Below are positions 27,780 through 36,473 of a stretch of DNA of 64,000 nt, piece after piece. The notes below the pieces were generated by a model. The model had not been told where the DNA came from. It did no database searches and saw only the letters and a program-made list of their open reading frames with translations. Made by a program: the position numbers and the translations under genes. Position 1 is the first letter of the stretch. The number at the start of each line of letters is the position of its first letter. The stretch covers positions 1,808,001 through 1,872,000 of the forward strand of contig NZ_FSRS01000001.1 in NCBI RefSeq assembly GCF_900142935.1, read 5' to 3'. Source of the stretch: Rhodovulum sp. ES.010 (GTDB taxonomy: Bacteria; Pseudomonadota; Alphaproteobacteria; Rhodobacterales; Rhodobacteraceae).

Positions 27780-28778
27780 CTACGCCTTCTCAAGGATCTT
27801 CAGCTGGCGCGCCGTCCGCGCCGCTTCGTATTGCGCGGCCTCCTCGTCGAGCACGACCGAACTCCAGTCCGGAACGACGAAGACATTTTCGTCCCAGGGG
27901 CAGCCTTCCTTCATGCCCCAGGCTTCGGCGAAGTGCTCGATCCCCAACCTGTCGCCACCCTCCCTGAGCGCGCACTCGATCGCGTCGATGAGGGTCTCGA
28001 TCGCCCGGCCGAAGCGTTTGCGGCTGGCATGGATCAGCCGGCCGGCCAGGTCTCCCGTCAGGTCGGGCGCCAGGCCGGCCTCGGCGCAATAGGACCGGAT
28101 GAGATCCTCGAGGTCCGCGTTGTCCGCGCCCTGCTGCAGGTCCGGCGGGAAGATCTTGCTGAAGCGCCGGCTGACCTGCGGGTCGAAGCTCGTGATCCCC
28201 TTCAGCCGCTCGGTGCCGCTGAGAATGACGATCACGGCGCTGTCACCCTGCATGAGCGATTTCAGCGTCTTGAGCATTTCGTCGATCTCGCGCGCCGACC
28301 CGGACAGGAAGAGGTCGTGCGCCTCGTCGATCCAGAGGACGGCAATGCCCAACAGCGACATCCGGTGCCGCGCAATCCGGAACATCTCCCATGCGGGCGT
28401 CCGCTCGGACACGTCCTCAACCCCCACGGCCTTCAGGATGGCTTTCCCGATCCGTTTCTGGGTCGCCGGGTTCGGAACCGTGACCTCCACATAGCGCGCC
28501 ATGCCGGTTTCGGGGTCCAGCCCAAGGCTCGGGATGCTGGCAAGGAGGCGGCGGATCGCCGTGGTCTTCCCGCCGCCGGCCGCCTCGATCAGCGCGATAC
28601 CACGGGTTTCGAGGTTGGCGGTGAAGCGCACCGGAACCGGCAGGAAATTGCCATCCTCGTCAAGCTCGAGAAGGCGGGAGAGGTGATCTTTCAGCGACAG
28701 ATCGCGCTGGTTGGTCTCGATGTGAATGTTCCGCAGGGCGGCGAGGGTGTTGCGAATTTCGCGGGGGTTACGGGGCAT
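27780..28778 (-). CDS. tnsC: TnsC/TniB-type AAA+ transposition regulator (element 1)
   Basis: This 332-residue ATPase has a P-loop EAAGGGKTTA (the first glycine of the usual motif is replaced by glutamate, and by aspartate in the second copy), Walker B AVLWIDEAHDLF, sensor 1 VIVILSGTERL, and the arginine-rich SRRFSKIFPP. This is the TniB/TnsC family, which forms ATP-dependent filaments on target DNA, recruits TnsB and is controlled by TniQ. It aligns through its length with the ATPase at 56044-57045. A good ribosome site (AAGGAG) precedes the ATG at 28778. Its own promoter must lie in the 570-bp gap to the right, since no transposase gene is upstream. Confidence 0.85.
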   Translation of the reverse strand: MPRNPREIRNTLAALRNIHIETNQRDLSLKDHLSRLLELDEDGNFLPVPVRFTANLETRGIALIEAAGGGKTTAIRRLLASIPSLGLDPETGMARYVEVTVPNPATQKRIGKAILKAVGVEDVSERTPAWEMFRIARHRMSLLGIAVLWIDEAHDLFLSGSAREIDEMLKTLKSLMQGDSAVIVILSGTERLKGITSFDPQVSRRFSKIFPPDLQQGADNADLEDLIRSYCAEAGLAPDLTGDLAGRLIHASRKRFGRAIETLIDAIECALREGGDRLGIEHFAEAWGMKEGCPWDENVFVVPDWSSVVLDEEAAQYEAARTARQLKILEKA

Positions 28779-29348
28779 CGCGTGTCTCCTTGGTGGTATT
28801 GGAACTGGGGGGATCGGGATCGACTTGCCGGTGCGGCCGCCTCATGCGTCAGGCACACTTCGCCCGGTCACCGCAGGCGCTTGTGCGGCGTCTCCGGTCA
28901 CGCGGGAGGCGTGTCCCTTCGGCACGGACCACCCGGACGGGCGGTCGGCCTCAACGGTCCTTCGATATCTCTTGCTGTATGTGGTCAGCGCGGACCCATC
29001 GTCCGCCTGATCGCAGCTCCTTGCCTGCTACGTCTTCCCGGCCATTTGCCGGTGGGCTTCGTCATCAGGTCACCCGACCTGAACGGAACATTAGCTCTTT
29101 TCTTGCAGGCGAAAGGAATTTCCTAAGAAAGATGCTCGGGGGCACGGAGATTTCCCCCAAGTCATTGTAATAAAATGGGAACTTTTCTTAGGCGACGTGA
29201 TGGCAACGCGGCCAGGATTGGCCAGGCTTCGGCGTTGGAGATGTTCTACTCCTTCGCGCCCAGGGTCAGCGCTCCGAATGAATCCACGCGATCCCCTGGG
29301 CCCGAGCGGTTGGGCTGATTGCGAGAATACTCACGCGAGAGTCGAGAT
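28779..29348. other. Intergenic region upstream of tnsC (element 1) with short repeats
   Basis: No gene was recognised. The AT-rich part 29090-29205 contains CTTTTCTTGCAGGCG (about 29096), CCTAAGAAA (about 29128) and CTTTTCTTAGGCG (about 29182). The last two are an inverted pair and the first a near direct copy of the third. It also contains CCAAGTCATTGT (about 29157), which recurs exactly in the tandem repeats beyond tniQ at 25811. These may be transposase-binding sites or operators for the tnsC promoter. Confidence 0.4.
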
Positions 29349-29704
29349 ATGAAACCTCCGCCGCAGGCAACCGCCCAGCCCATGCCGACATGGGTGCCGT
29401 TGCCCTTCGTGTTGGGAACCTTCGCCCTGACCTTGGACATCCTGGGCAGCTACATCCTGTCTCACAAGGCCACCTGGGCCCCGGCGATTGCCGCGGTCAC
29501 GCTGATCCTTGTCCGGAGCGGATGGCGCGGGCGGCGGGTCGTTCTTTCGCGGCGGTTGCTCCGGCGCTGTGCCCGGTCTGGTGGCTGTTCATCCTCGCTG
29601 GGCTGCCGTTGATGTTCATGGCCGGGTCGCTGTTCAAGGGCGGGCCACTGTTGGCACTCCTGCCGCCCGGAGGCGCCGGGACGGTGCTGGCGCTGAGGGG
29701 ATGA
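29349..29704 (+). pseudogene. Small membrane protein gene, probably frameshifted
   Basis: The frame from 29349 (MKPPPQATAQPMPTW) encodes one hydrophobic segment (about VPLPFVLGTFALTLDILGSY), then turns into arginine-rich low-quality sequence and stops at 29612. From about 29550 an overlapping frame continues with a second convincing hydrophobic segment (WWLFILAGLPLMFMAGSLF) to a stop at 29704. Joining the two gives a two-segment membrane protein of about 118 residues. A frameshift near 29540-29560 is the simplest reading. No family recognised. Confidence 0.3.
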
Positions 29705-29739
29705 TGCTGCTTCTCGGCCGGATCCAAAAACGTGCCCTC

Positions 29740-30387
29740 TCACTCAAGACGCAATTGGGCAATCCGTGCGCGGACTTGCGAGCCTGTATCATCGCTGTCT
29801 GACGAGATGGCGACCCCGACGAGGCTTCCGGGGGCCTCACCAAAAGCGCGACGATGGTCGCGGGCAAGGTCGACGCGCTCGGCAGCGGACCCGGTTCCCG
29901 ACATCCTCTTGATTATGCTTCGCCCGCGCGGTCCCAGATACGGGCTTGGCAGGATCTCCTCTCGCGGATGGGCGCCACCCCAGATGTACATCAGGACACG
30001 GACGTTGGGGTCATCGAGAAGTGTACGGACGCCGCTTCCCTGGACGTCCTGCGCCACCTGCTCTGGCAGGAAAACGAAATACAGCGACAGGTTCCGGTCG
30101 TCGCCGCCCTTTCGGGTCAGATCGGTCGGAGGAACCGATTTCTCGACGTCCCATGTCCAGGACGCCTGGCGGGTCCGCCACAGGGACGACGGAAGCGCTG
30201 TCCAAAGAAGCGAGACCGTGCCATCAGACCGCACAGCGAGGCTGGTCCCTTTGGGGGCATATTGATTGCCGGAAAAGAGCGAGAACCGCTGCTCCTTCCA
30301 GCCGCGATCGAAGGCGATCTCCCGGGCAGCGACAGGCACCGCCGCGATGGACAGTATACTGACCAGGGCTGTCATGGCTCTGCGCAT
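29740..30387 (-). CDS. DUF3047 domain-containing exported protein
   Basis: This 215-residue protein begins MRRAMTALVSILSIAAVPVAA, a clear signal peptide, so it is likely periplasmic. The mature part has the DUF3047 pattern: FSLFSGNQYAPKGTSLAV, a tryptophan-rich strand WTWDVEKSVPPTDL, a YFVFLPEQ segment, WGGAHPREEILPSPYLG, and a C-terminal GVAISSDSDDTG. The fold is probably a beta-sandwich carbohydrate- or lipid-binding domain; the function is unknown. I use the ATG at 30387 because GAGGAGA sits eight bases upstream; longer frames have no signal peptide. It is transcribed alone, towards the frameshifted membrane-protein remnant. Confidence 0.8.
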   Translation of the reverse strand: MRRAMTALVSILSIAAVPVAAREIAFDRGWKEQRFSLFSGNQYAPKGTSLAVRSDGTVSLLWTALPSSLWRTRQASWTWDVEKSVPPTDLTRKGGDDRNLSLYFVFLPEQVAQDVQGSGVRTLLDDPNVRVLMYIWGGAHPREEILPSPYLGPRGRSIIKRMSGTGSAAERVDLARDHRRAFGEAPGSLVGVAISSDSDDTGSQVRARIAQLRLE

Positions 30388-30599
30388 ATGCGATCTCCTC
30401 TGGCGAACGAGATAGAGCAGCAGGCCTGATTGAATAGCCGCTTGCGATCGGTCAAGGCATTCGATGCGCGAGGGACCTGTCGCGAACGGCTTCACCGAGC
30501 ATGGAGTTTTCCGCCGTGTCCATATTGCGACATGAGGGCCTGTCTGCCCGAAGAGGGCGCGCACGCTCCGGCTTCGCGAAGGGCTGCGTGGGCGGCTCT

Positions 30600-31457
30600 T
30601 CAGTCGCGGGACATGGGATCGTTCCTGAGGCGCGAGATATGTTCGCCCCACAGGCGCGCGAGGATCACCTCTGCCTCATCGATGTCGGTGATAAGGGCAT
30701 CGGGCGTGGTTGCCGACACGACGTCCCCGGCCTCGTGCACGATCTGTCCGCTCACGGCGATGATTGGGGCGGGCACGGTCATCCGCAACGCAACGATCAG
30801 CCTGGCCAGCGCCGGGGCCGCATGGGCCCCGGCCGCAGACAGGCCGATCAGGACGGGTCTTGCGGCCGTGATCCGATCGACGAGCGCCTCATGGGGCAGG
30901 CCAAGCTCCAGGGTGATATCCCAACCCTTCCGGCGGAAGAGGTCGGCCGCCATACGCACGCCCAGCGTATGGGTTTCGCCGGGCACGGCGGCGAAGAGCG
31001 CCGCGCGGCAGGTGCGAGGCACGGCTGAGCGATCATGCCCGTCAAGCGCCCTCAGGATCGCGAATATGCGCGCCGTTGTGGTGGTGACCTGCATGAAGGA
31101 GAGGTCGTCTTCGGTCCACCATTGCCCCAGCATTCGCGCCGCCGGGGCCAGGTAGTGCAGGTACAGATCCTCGACCGTGGCGCCTGCTGCAAGCGCGTCC
31201 TGCGCGATCCTGGCGGCGGCGTTCGGGTCCGCGGATGCGAGAGACCGGCAAAGCTCCGCGATCATGTCCGTCGAGGGGCGCGCGGCGTGCCTGGGCCCCG
31301 GCGTCCTGTCCCGCGCCGCAAGCCGGGAAAGCACTTCCTCGGCGACCGATTGCACGGCCTCGGGCGGAAGGACAGAGAAGAGCTCGGTCGTTCTTCCCGT
31401 CGCCTGTTCATACTCATCGGGGCAGAAATCCTCGCTCTGCGACGTCGGGTGCGACAT
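30600..31457 (-). CDS. Cobalamin-binding domain regulator, PpaA/AerR-like
   Basis: The 285-residue protein has a helical cap region with VEDLYLHYLAPAARMLGQWWTEDDLSF (about 105-130), the tryptophan-containing cap found above B12. A Rossmann-like B12-binding fold follows, with AVPGETHTLGVRMAADLFRRKGW (about 170) and LIGLSAAG and VSGQIVHEAG strands. The classical DxHxxG motif is replaced by ETHTLG, keeping the axial-histidine position. PpaA/AerR proteins of purple phototrophs and relatives use cobalamin to modulate light- and oxygen-responsive repressors such as PpsR. No DNA-binding domain is visible, in line with an antirepressor role. The start at 31457 has GGAGG upstream. Assignment to PpaA rather than another B12-sensing protein is inferred from length and cap motif. 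Confidence 0.75.
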   Translation of the reverse strand: MSHPTSQSEDFCPDEYEQATGRTTELFSVLPPEAVQSVAEEVLSRLAARDRTPGPRHAARPSTDMIAELCRSLASADPNAAARIAQDALAAGATVEDLYLHYLAPAARMLGQWWTEDDLSFMQVTTTTARIFAILRALDGHDRSAVPRTCRAALFAAVPGETHTLGVRMAADLFRRKGWDITLELGLPHEALVDRITAARPVLIGLSAAGAHAAPALARLIVALRMTVPAPIIAVSGQIVHEAGDVVSATTPDALITDIDEAEVILARLWGEHISRLRNDPMSRD

Positions 31458-31557
31458 CCAGGCCTCCAGTAGTATTCAGGTTCTGCCGACAGGGTTTCGT
31501 TCGCGCGTCAGCCAGGCCGAAGCGTACCACAGGGCCGAGCCCGATCAATGCGCTGGC

Positions 31558-31574
31558 TGTAAAAAGGTCTTACA
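31558..31574. promoter_or_regulatory. TGTAA-N7-TTACA palindrome upstream of the cobalamin-binding regulator
   Basis: A perfect 5+5 bp inverted repeat lies about 100 bp upstream of the PpaA-like gene. It resembles the TGT-N12-ACA operator of PpsR/CrtJ but is one base shorter (N11). The similarity is suggestive given the neighbour, no more. Confidence 0.3.
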
Positions 31575-31614
31575 TGCTTGATGTTTAGCTGTGCCCGGAG
31601 GCGCCCCAAATGCG

Positions 31615-32343
31615 TCAGCGGTCGGCCGAGCCTGTCGGCCCCTTGCGCGCAACCCCCATGTACAGGATGAACCGCCCCGGCAGCGGACCAAAGGTCAGGT
31701 CGAGCCGCCGGTTGATCCCGCGCGGCCCCAGCCCCTTGCTTTCGCCGGGGATCAGGCCGGCGCCGACCAGCCCCGCCTCCAGCTCGGGGGGCGTGATGAA
31801 CAGCGCGGGGTCGTGGGTCCCCTTGGGCAGCAGGCGCAGAATGTCCTCGGCGACGGTGATCACGCCCAGTCGGGCCAAGGGCGTGCGGTTGATCGTGTCG
31901 TAGAGGAAGATACCGCCGGGTTTCAGCACGCGCGCCACCTCGGCCAGCACCCGATCCAGGTCGCTCACGTGTTCCAGCACGTCCACGCAGACCACGATAT
32001 CGAAACGCGCATCGGGATAGGGCAACTCCTCGCCCATGCCGGTGTCATAGCGGATATCGCGGCCGGTGGCCTGCGCATGGGCGCGCGCCGCCGCGATCGC
32101 CGGGGCCGAGGGGTCGATCCCCGTCACATGCGCCCCCCGGGCGTCCAGCGCCTCGGCCATGAAGCCGCCGGCGCAGCCCAGGTCGAGGACCTCGGCGCCT
32201 TGCCAGGACGCGAAACGGTCGAACCAGCGCAGACGGCCGGGCACCATGTTTTTCAGCGTGCGCACCCATCGGACCTCATCCGACCACCACTGCGCGGCCA
32301 CGTCATCGTAAATGGTCAGGTCATTGCGGGCGGTGTCGGGCAT
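31615..32343 (-). CDS. ubiG: UbiG-type SAM-dependent O-methyltransferase
   Basis: The protein has 242 residues from the ATG at 32343, which is preceded by AGAGGAG. N-terminal motif IYDDVAAQWWSDEVRWVRTLKNM is followed by SAM motif I VLDLGCAGGF, motif II VTGIDPSAPAI, FDIVVCVDVLEHV and the late UbiG-like LKPGGIFLYDTINRT. UbiG O-methylates two intermediates of ubiquinone synthesis. This copy could be a paralogue, as cellular UbiG is often encoded elsewhere; the family is sure, the precise substrate is not. Its start overlaps the end of the following membrane methyltransferase gene by 23 bp, so both are likely one transcript on the minus strand. Confidence 0.75.
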   Translation of the reverse strand: MPDTARNDLTIYDDVAAQWWSDEVRWVRTLKNMVPGRLRWFDRFASWQGAEVLDLGCAGGFMAEALDARGAHVTGIDPSAPAIAAARAHAQATGRDIRYDTGMGEELPYPDARFDIVVCVDVLEHVSDLDRVLAEVARVLKPGGIFLYDTINRTPLARLGVITVAEDILRLLPKGTHDPALFITPPELEAGLVGAGLIPGESKGLGPRGINRRLDLTFGPLPGRFILYMGVARKGPTGSADR

Positions 32344-33154
32344 ACGCGCTCCTCTTTCCAAATCGCGGCACCGCGTAGGGCGTGCGGGCCTGGTAGGCCC
32401 GGAACCGGTCGCCGTAAATGGCGGAAAAGCGGCGCTCTTTCAGGCGCGGGGCCAATAGGCAATAGGCGGTGTAGCTGACGGCCAGCGCCAGTAGATCCGG
32501 CGTCCAGACCGGTACGGTCCACAGCGTCAGCGCGAAGGCCACATAGATCGGCTGGCGGATCAGGCGGAACAGGCCGGTTTCCGGCATGTCGGGAAAGACG
32601 GGGCGACGGTTGGCCGCCAGCGACATCCAGCCCAGCGCGCCCGATTGCACCTCGGCCCCGGCATCGAAACTGGCCCTCATCAGCAGCAGCCATGACCCGG
32701 CATAGGCCGTGCAGATCGCGCCGAAGGCCCAGCCCTCGGCCCGCCACCACACGATGCCGCTGGGCGTCCAAAGCGCAAAGAGGGCCAGCAGTTGCGCGGA
32801 GGCAATGATCGCGTAACTCGTGGTCGACAGGGTCGGCCCATGCTCCCGCGGGGCCAGCCGCGCCAACCAGCCCCGCCCGCGCCGGGTCAGCAGCAGGGAA
32901 TGGGTCAGAGGGAACTGAAGCAGGAGCGCCGCGTTGGCCAGCAGCGCCCAGGGTTGTGGCACGCGGCCCAGGCTTTCGCTCATCCCGAAGAACATGGCGG
33001 TGATCATGGCTAGCACAGCCGCGGCAAAGATCGCGTGGCAGACCACGCCATAGGCATAGGCCAGCACGATCCGCGCCGCGCCGGGCGGGGGGCGCAGCGC
33101 GCCCCTGGTCAGGACCAAGAGCCGGCCAAGATGCGTGTCGTCGGGTATCTTCAT
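32321..33154 (-). CDS. Integral membrane methyltransferase, MddA/isoprenylcysteine methyltransferase-like
   Basis: This 277-residue protein has five to six hydrophobic segments. The C-terminal half shows the ICMT/NnrU-type pattern: GLFRLIRQPIYVAFALTLW, then a final helix, then LKERRFSAIYGDRFRAYQARTPYAVPRF. The arginine and glutamate/tyrosine positions near the end bind SAM in this fold. Close relatives are annotated as methanethiol S-methyltransferases (MddA), which make dimethylsulfide, but I cannot assign the substrate from sequence alone. The gene is upstream of and overlaps ubiG-like by 23 bp on the minus strand. Confidence 0.7.
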   Translation of the reverse strand: MKIPDDTHLGRLLVLTRGALRPPPGAARIVLAYAYGVVCHAIFAAAVLAMITAMFFGMSESLGRVPQPWALLANAALLLQFPLTHSLLLTRRGRGWLARLAPREHGPTLSTTSYAIIASAQLLALFALWTPSGIVWWRAEGWAFGAICTAYAGSWLLLMRASFDAGAEVQSGALGWMSLAANRRPVFPDMPETGLFRLIRQPIYVAFALTLWTVPVWTPDLLALAVSYTAYCLLAPRLKERRFSAIYGDRFRAYQARTPYAVPRFGKRSAYARHRPQ

Positions 33155-33223
33155 GCTCAGCGAGATAGGGGGCGCCCCGGGAAAGACGACCTGCGCGGCG
33201 CAACGGCTGCGTCAACCGCCACC

Positions 33224-33850
33224 CTACCCCTCGACCTCGACCATCACTTCGTTCCGGCGCAGGAAGGGCGGTGTGAAAGGATCGTTGTAATAGGCGTATT
33301 CCACGGGGCCGACCGCCGTCAGGCCGCGCCCTTCGATCCACACCATCAGGCGCGTGGTGTCGGCCTCGAAATTCGCATCGCTCCATTGCCCGGAGAACCG
33401 CAACGCCGCCATGCGGCGTGGCGGGATCTCGGCCAGCCGGACGTCGCCGGCTGGCGCCGGGAGATCATCGAGGGACAGGCCCGCCGGCATGATGAACGAC
33501 ACCGTCCATCCATCCCTGGCTGGCTCCTGGGTGACCGGCGCGGTCATCGCGATCTTGCCGTCCGGGGCGACCTGGGTCACCGGGGCCGTCATCGCGATCT
33601 TCTCGCCGCCACGCTCCTTGGCGAAGATGTAGTTCGCCAGGGGCCCGAACGCGGCGCGCACGGCGGTATCACGCGCACCCGGCCGCGTCACGCTGGCGAC
33701 AACAAGGGCGGGGTACCTGCGCAGCTCGAATGTGCCATCGGACAGGTCGAGGGTGTAATCGGGCGTTTCGACCGACCGGGTCACCCAAAGTGTGCCGGCA
33801 ACCGCGGTGACGACGGCGACACCGGCAAGGCCCCACACAAGTTTGCCCAC
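33224..33850 (-). CDS. SOUL-family heme-binding protein
   Basis: The protein is 208 residues long if the GTG at 33848-33850 is the start; GGAGAGG lies just upstream and longer ATG frames read through noncoding sequence. It begins with a membrane anchor or signal (GKLVWGLAGVAVVTAVAGTLWV), then YTLDLSDGTFELRRYPALVVASV, the hallmark opening of SOUL/HBP proteins. The repeated KIAMTAPVTQ segments and PFLRRNEVMVEV at the end also fit. SOUL proteins bind heme or related tetrapyrroles. The phrase GKIAMTAPVTQ occurs twice within 25 residues, a small internal duplication. Confidence 0.85.
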   Translation of the reverse strand: MGKLVWGLAGVAVVTAVAGTLWVTRSVETPDYTLDLSDGTFELRRYPALVVASVTRPGARDTAVRAAFGPLANYIFAKERGGEKIAMTAPVTQVAPDGKIAMTAPVTQEPARDGWTVSFIMPAGLSLDDLPAPAGDVRLAEIPPRRMAALRFSGQWSDANFEADTTRLMVWIEGRGLTAVGPVEYAYYNDPFTPPFLRRNEVMVEVEG

Positions 33851-33998
33851 GGTTTCCTCTCCTTGCTTGCGGCTTCGGACAGACCCCCGGTTGTCTCGGG
33901 GCACTCCGGTGGATGGTTGCACGGTCGGACCGAAAACGAAGGGGCTGGGCGAGAACCGCCCAGCCCCGATCCTGGGGAGACAGGAATTCAGCGTCGCG

Positions 33999-34145
33999 TT
34001 ACTCGGCGGGGACGGCCTTGGCCGGGGCTTGCGCCTTGCGGCGACGGGTTTCGGCAAGCTTTTCCTCGGTCTGGCGCATGTTGATATAGGCAAAGGCGAC
34101 CACGAAGCCGAGCGTGCCGAGCATGAGAGGGCCGATGATGTCCAT
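33999..34145 (-). CDS. Small single-span membrane protein, 48 residues
   Basis: A short frame with a good ribosome site encodes MDIIGPLMLGTLGFVVAFAY, then INMRQTEEKLAETRRRKAQ and an alanine/proline-rich tail. One transmembrane helix is followed by a charged, probably coiled, cytoplasmic stretch. It resembles short uncharacterised proteins of Rhodobacterales. Codon use matches the neighbours. It lies upstream of the SOUL gene on the same strand, with 148 bp between them. No function can be given. Confidence 0.6.
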   Translation of the reverse strand: MDIIGPLMLGTLGFVVAFAYINMRQTEEKLAETRRRKAQAPAKAVPAE

Positions 34146-34665
34146 TTCCAGTTCCCTTGTGTCTAGCGTGGTTTTGACAGGGATACGGGACCAAAGGCCG
34201 CCCGGATCACGCCACCGCCGAAAAATTATGTGGATTCAGGTGCATACTTTGCATGCGGCGATGTAACGAATTGATCGGTCACGGGAAATCCCGGGCTGGC
34301 CCGGCGTGATAAAACGAACGTGAGTCGAAAGAACGGCCATGGACGGGCGGCACGGACAAGGACCTCGACACCGCGGCCGCCCGCTGCCTGAAACCGGCGG
34401 CCGACACCGTAAGCCCGTCGCGCATGGCTAGCGGCCTTACGCGCCGTCCAAGGCCGACACGCCCACGGACGCACCGCCGAAAACGGCGGCCCAGCACCGC
34501 TTGTTACGTGGCAGCCTTGGCGCACCCCGAAAGATGCCTATCTGGTTCATGATTTGCCGCGCCGCATCCGAGGTTCGACATGCCTGCCGCAACGCTTCTC
34601 GACCTTGTCATGGCACAGCCCAATGCGCGCAACAGGCCATGGGGCCCGCGCGCTGGAGGCCACCG
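34146..34665. other. Intergenic region before ybaN-like gene
   Basis: No gene recognised. The part 34340-34495 is unusually GC-rich and includes a perfect hairpin CCGCCG-AAAA-CGGCGG (34474-34489) and CGTAAG/CTTACG arms (about 34408 and 34435). It could encode a structured RNA or simply regulatory structure; no known RNA family was recognised. Confidence 0.35.
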
Positions 34666-35037
34666 ATGATCGTGCTCCGCGTCACCTGGGGGATTGTCGG
34701 CCTTCTGTCGCTCGGCCTGGGCATTCTGGGCATGTTCCTCCCGCTCCTGCCAACCACCGGCTTTCTCCTGATCGCCGCGTTCTGCTTTGCCAGGTCGTCA
34801 CCGGCGCTCCATGACTGGCTCGTCAATCACCGCCATCTGGGCGGCCCCATCACCAGCTGGCGCGAGCATCGCGCGATCTCGACACGGTCAAAACGACTGG
34901 CGATTGCCTCCATGGGCGCGGCCTTCCTGCTCAGCGTGATGCTGGGCATGGCAGGCTGGGTCCTGGCGCTCCAGGCGGTGGTCCTGACCACGGTCGGTAC
35001 CTATCTGGTCACCCGCCCCACGCCGCCCGAAGCGTAG
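34666..35037 (+). CDS. YbaN family (DUF454) inner membrane protein
   Basis: The 123-residue protein begins MIVLRVTWGIVGLLSLGLGI and contains LPLLPTTGFLLIAAFCFARSS and LHDWLVNH, the signature of the YbaN/DUF454 family. Three to four transmembrane segments are visible, the last pair at LAIASMGAAFLLSVMLG and VLALQAVVLTTVGTYL. Function is unknown in this family. The ATG at 34666 has GGAGG at ideal spacing; the longer frame from 34501 is not credible. Confidence 0.85.
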   Translation: MIVLRVTWGIVGLLSLGLGILGMFLPLLPTTGFLLIAAFCFARSSPALHDWLVNHRHLGGPITSWREHRAISTRSKRLAIASMGAAFLLSVMLGMAGWVLALQAVVLTTVGTYLVTRPTPPEA

Positions 35038-35687
35038 ACCCGCGGCGCTTCGGCAACCTGGCGCGGTCTATGCGGACGGAGCACTCCTTCCACCTGCCTG
35101 GGCTTCCGACGCAGCCCCCTGCCCCAAGGCGCTCGCCGGGGTTGGCGAGGAAACATCCCGGCACCTTCTCTCGCGGCACTGCGCGCGCGACGATCCCGGA
35201 TCGTCGCCCAAGGCGGGCGCCGTCCCGTGCAATCCTGTCATGTTGGGCTTTCCGGTTGCCGATGTCAGGGTGGCGGGAATTCCTTTGAAAATGGAACGAG
35301 CGCCACCGCGCTCGTGGTCGTTTCCCGTCGGTGGCCGGGACTTCGAAGACCGCCAAGGACAGCCTTCTTTGACAGACGTCATGGGATTTCGTCCGGGATG
35401 CACGTTGTCGCCGCTGCTCAAGCGGGCTCCACCACCTTCGGGGAATGATCAGGTCCCCGCACCGCGCTGCGTTCTCGGTGATGCGCGACAATGGTCACGA
35501 GCGTCCAGTCGTGCTGCCTCCTTTCTCTTCGCTCATCGTACAGTCCTCGACGGCATTCTCATGCCGGTCCGTCATACGGAGGATATGGAACGATTGAATT
35601 CAGCCGGAAAAACTTTCTCTTCCTGAAACCACGGTTCATCCATCCGGACCTTGCCGCGACCGCCCTCATGCCGTCCGCCGGACTTGC
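35038..35687. other. Long intergenic stretch with no recognisable gene
   Basis: Several short frames exist on both strands, but none has a ribosome site with coding-quality sequence or a recognisable domain. The last 100 bp are AT-richer and probably carry the promoter of the following DUF6880 gene. Confidence 0.5.
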
Positions 35688-36473
35688 ATGACCACCTCCG
35701 CCTGCGGCATCACCGTCCACGGATACGGGGCGGAGACGGTGGCCAGGAAGACGCTCAACAAGGAGAACCTTGCGGCCCTTGGCGCCGAGACGCTGGCCGA
35801 TCTGCTGCTGGAGGTCACACGGGGCAACCGCGCCCGTCAGCAGCGCCTGAGGCTGGAACTGAGCGCGCGCGCCGGGCCCATGGATGTCGCCCGGGACATC
35901 CGCAAGCGGTTTGCCCAGCTCCGGCGGGCAAGCGGGTTCATCTCGTGGCAAAGGCAAAGGGCCTTCGCCCGGGAATTGTCCGATCTGGTCGATCTGATCG
36001 CCACGCGTGTCGCGCCCGACGCACCGGGCGAGGCGTTCGACCTGCTCTGGACCTTTCTCCAGCTTGCCCCGAACATTCACGAGCGCACCGATGACAGCAA
36101 CGGCGTGATCGGCGGCGTCATGGACGATGCCATGGCCGCGATCGCCGATCTGGCCCCGCGCCTCGATCTCGACCCGGGGGCGCTGGCCGACCGGATCTTC
36201 GAGGCGCTGCGGGACAACGGGTACGGCGAATTCGACGGCGCGATCCCGGCGCTTGCCGAGGCGCTCGGGTCCTCTGGCCTGGAGCGGTTGAAAACGCTGG
36301 CCAAGGCCGCCAAGGCCGCGCCGCTGACCGGTGCCGACCTTGCCCGCTACGATTTCGTCGCGGATGAAGCGCGCCGCAGCACCCTGGCGCGGGAGGGGCG
36401 CGACCGGACCGCGGGGCTGATCCTGCAGGATGTGCCGATCTGCAGGGCGATGTCGATGCCTACATGGCCCGCT
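35688..36473 (+). pseudogene. DUF6880 family protein gene, frameshifted and truncated
   Basis: The N-terminal 250 residues match the DUF6880 family: KTLNKENLAALGAETLADLLLE, RQQRLRLELSA, DVARDIRKRFAQLRRASGF and the LWTFLQLAPNIHERTDDSNG helix. Around 36434 a single base seems to be missing (GTG CCG where GTG GCC would continue). The expected continuation ADLQGDVDAYMAR is found in the next frame and then stops at TAG 36472-36474, where family homology ends. Intact members are about twice as long. The original frame drifts on to 36620 without meaning. The break coincides with two perfect palindromes just upstream of cas3, marking an insertion or deletion junction. Confidence 0.7.

Noticed and set aside
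26274..29126. 950-residue plus-strand open frame opposite tniQ and tnsC
   Set aside because: Antisense shadow spanning two real genes; composition rich in R, G, P and H with no domain.
31558..31574. Calling the TGTAA palindrome a definite PpsR/CrtJ site
   Set aside because: The spacing is N11 and the known operator is N12; only one site is seen.
34340..34495. GC-rich structured stretch considered as tmRNA, RNase P RNA or signal recognition particle RNA
   Set aside because: None of the conserved signatures of these RNAs could be found.
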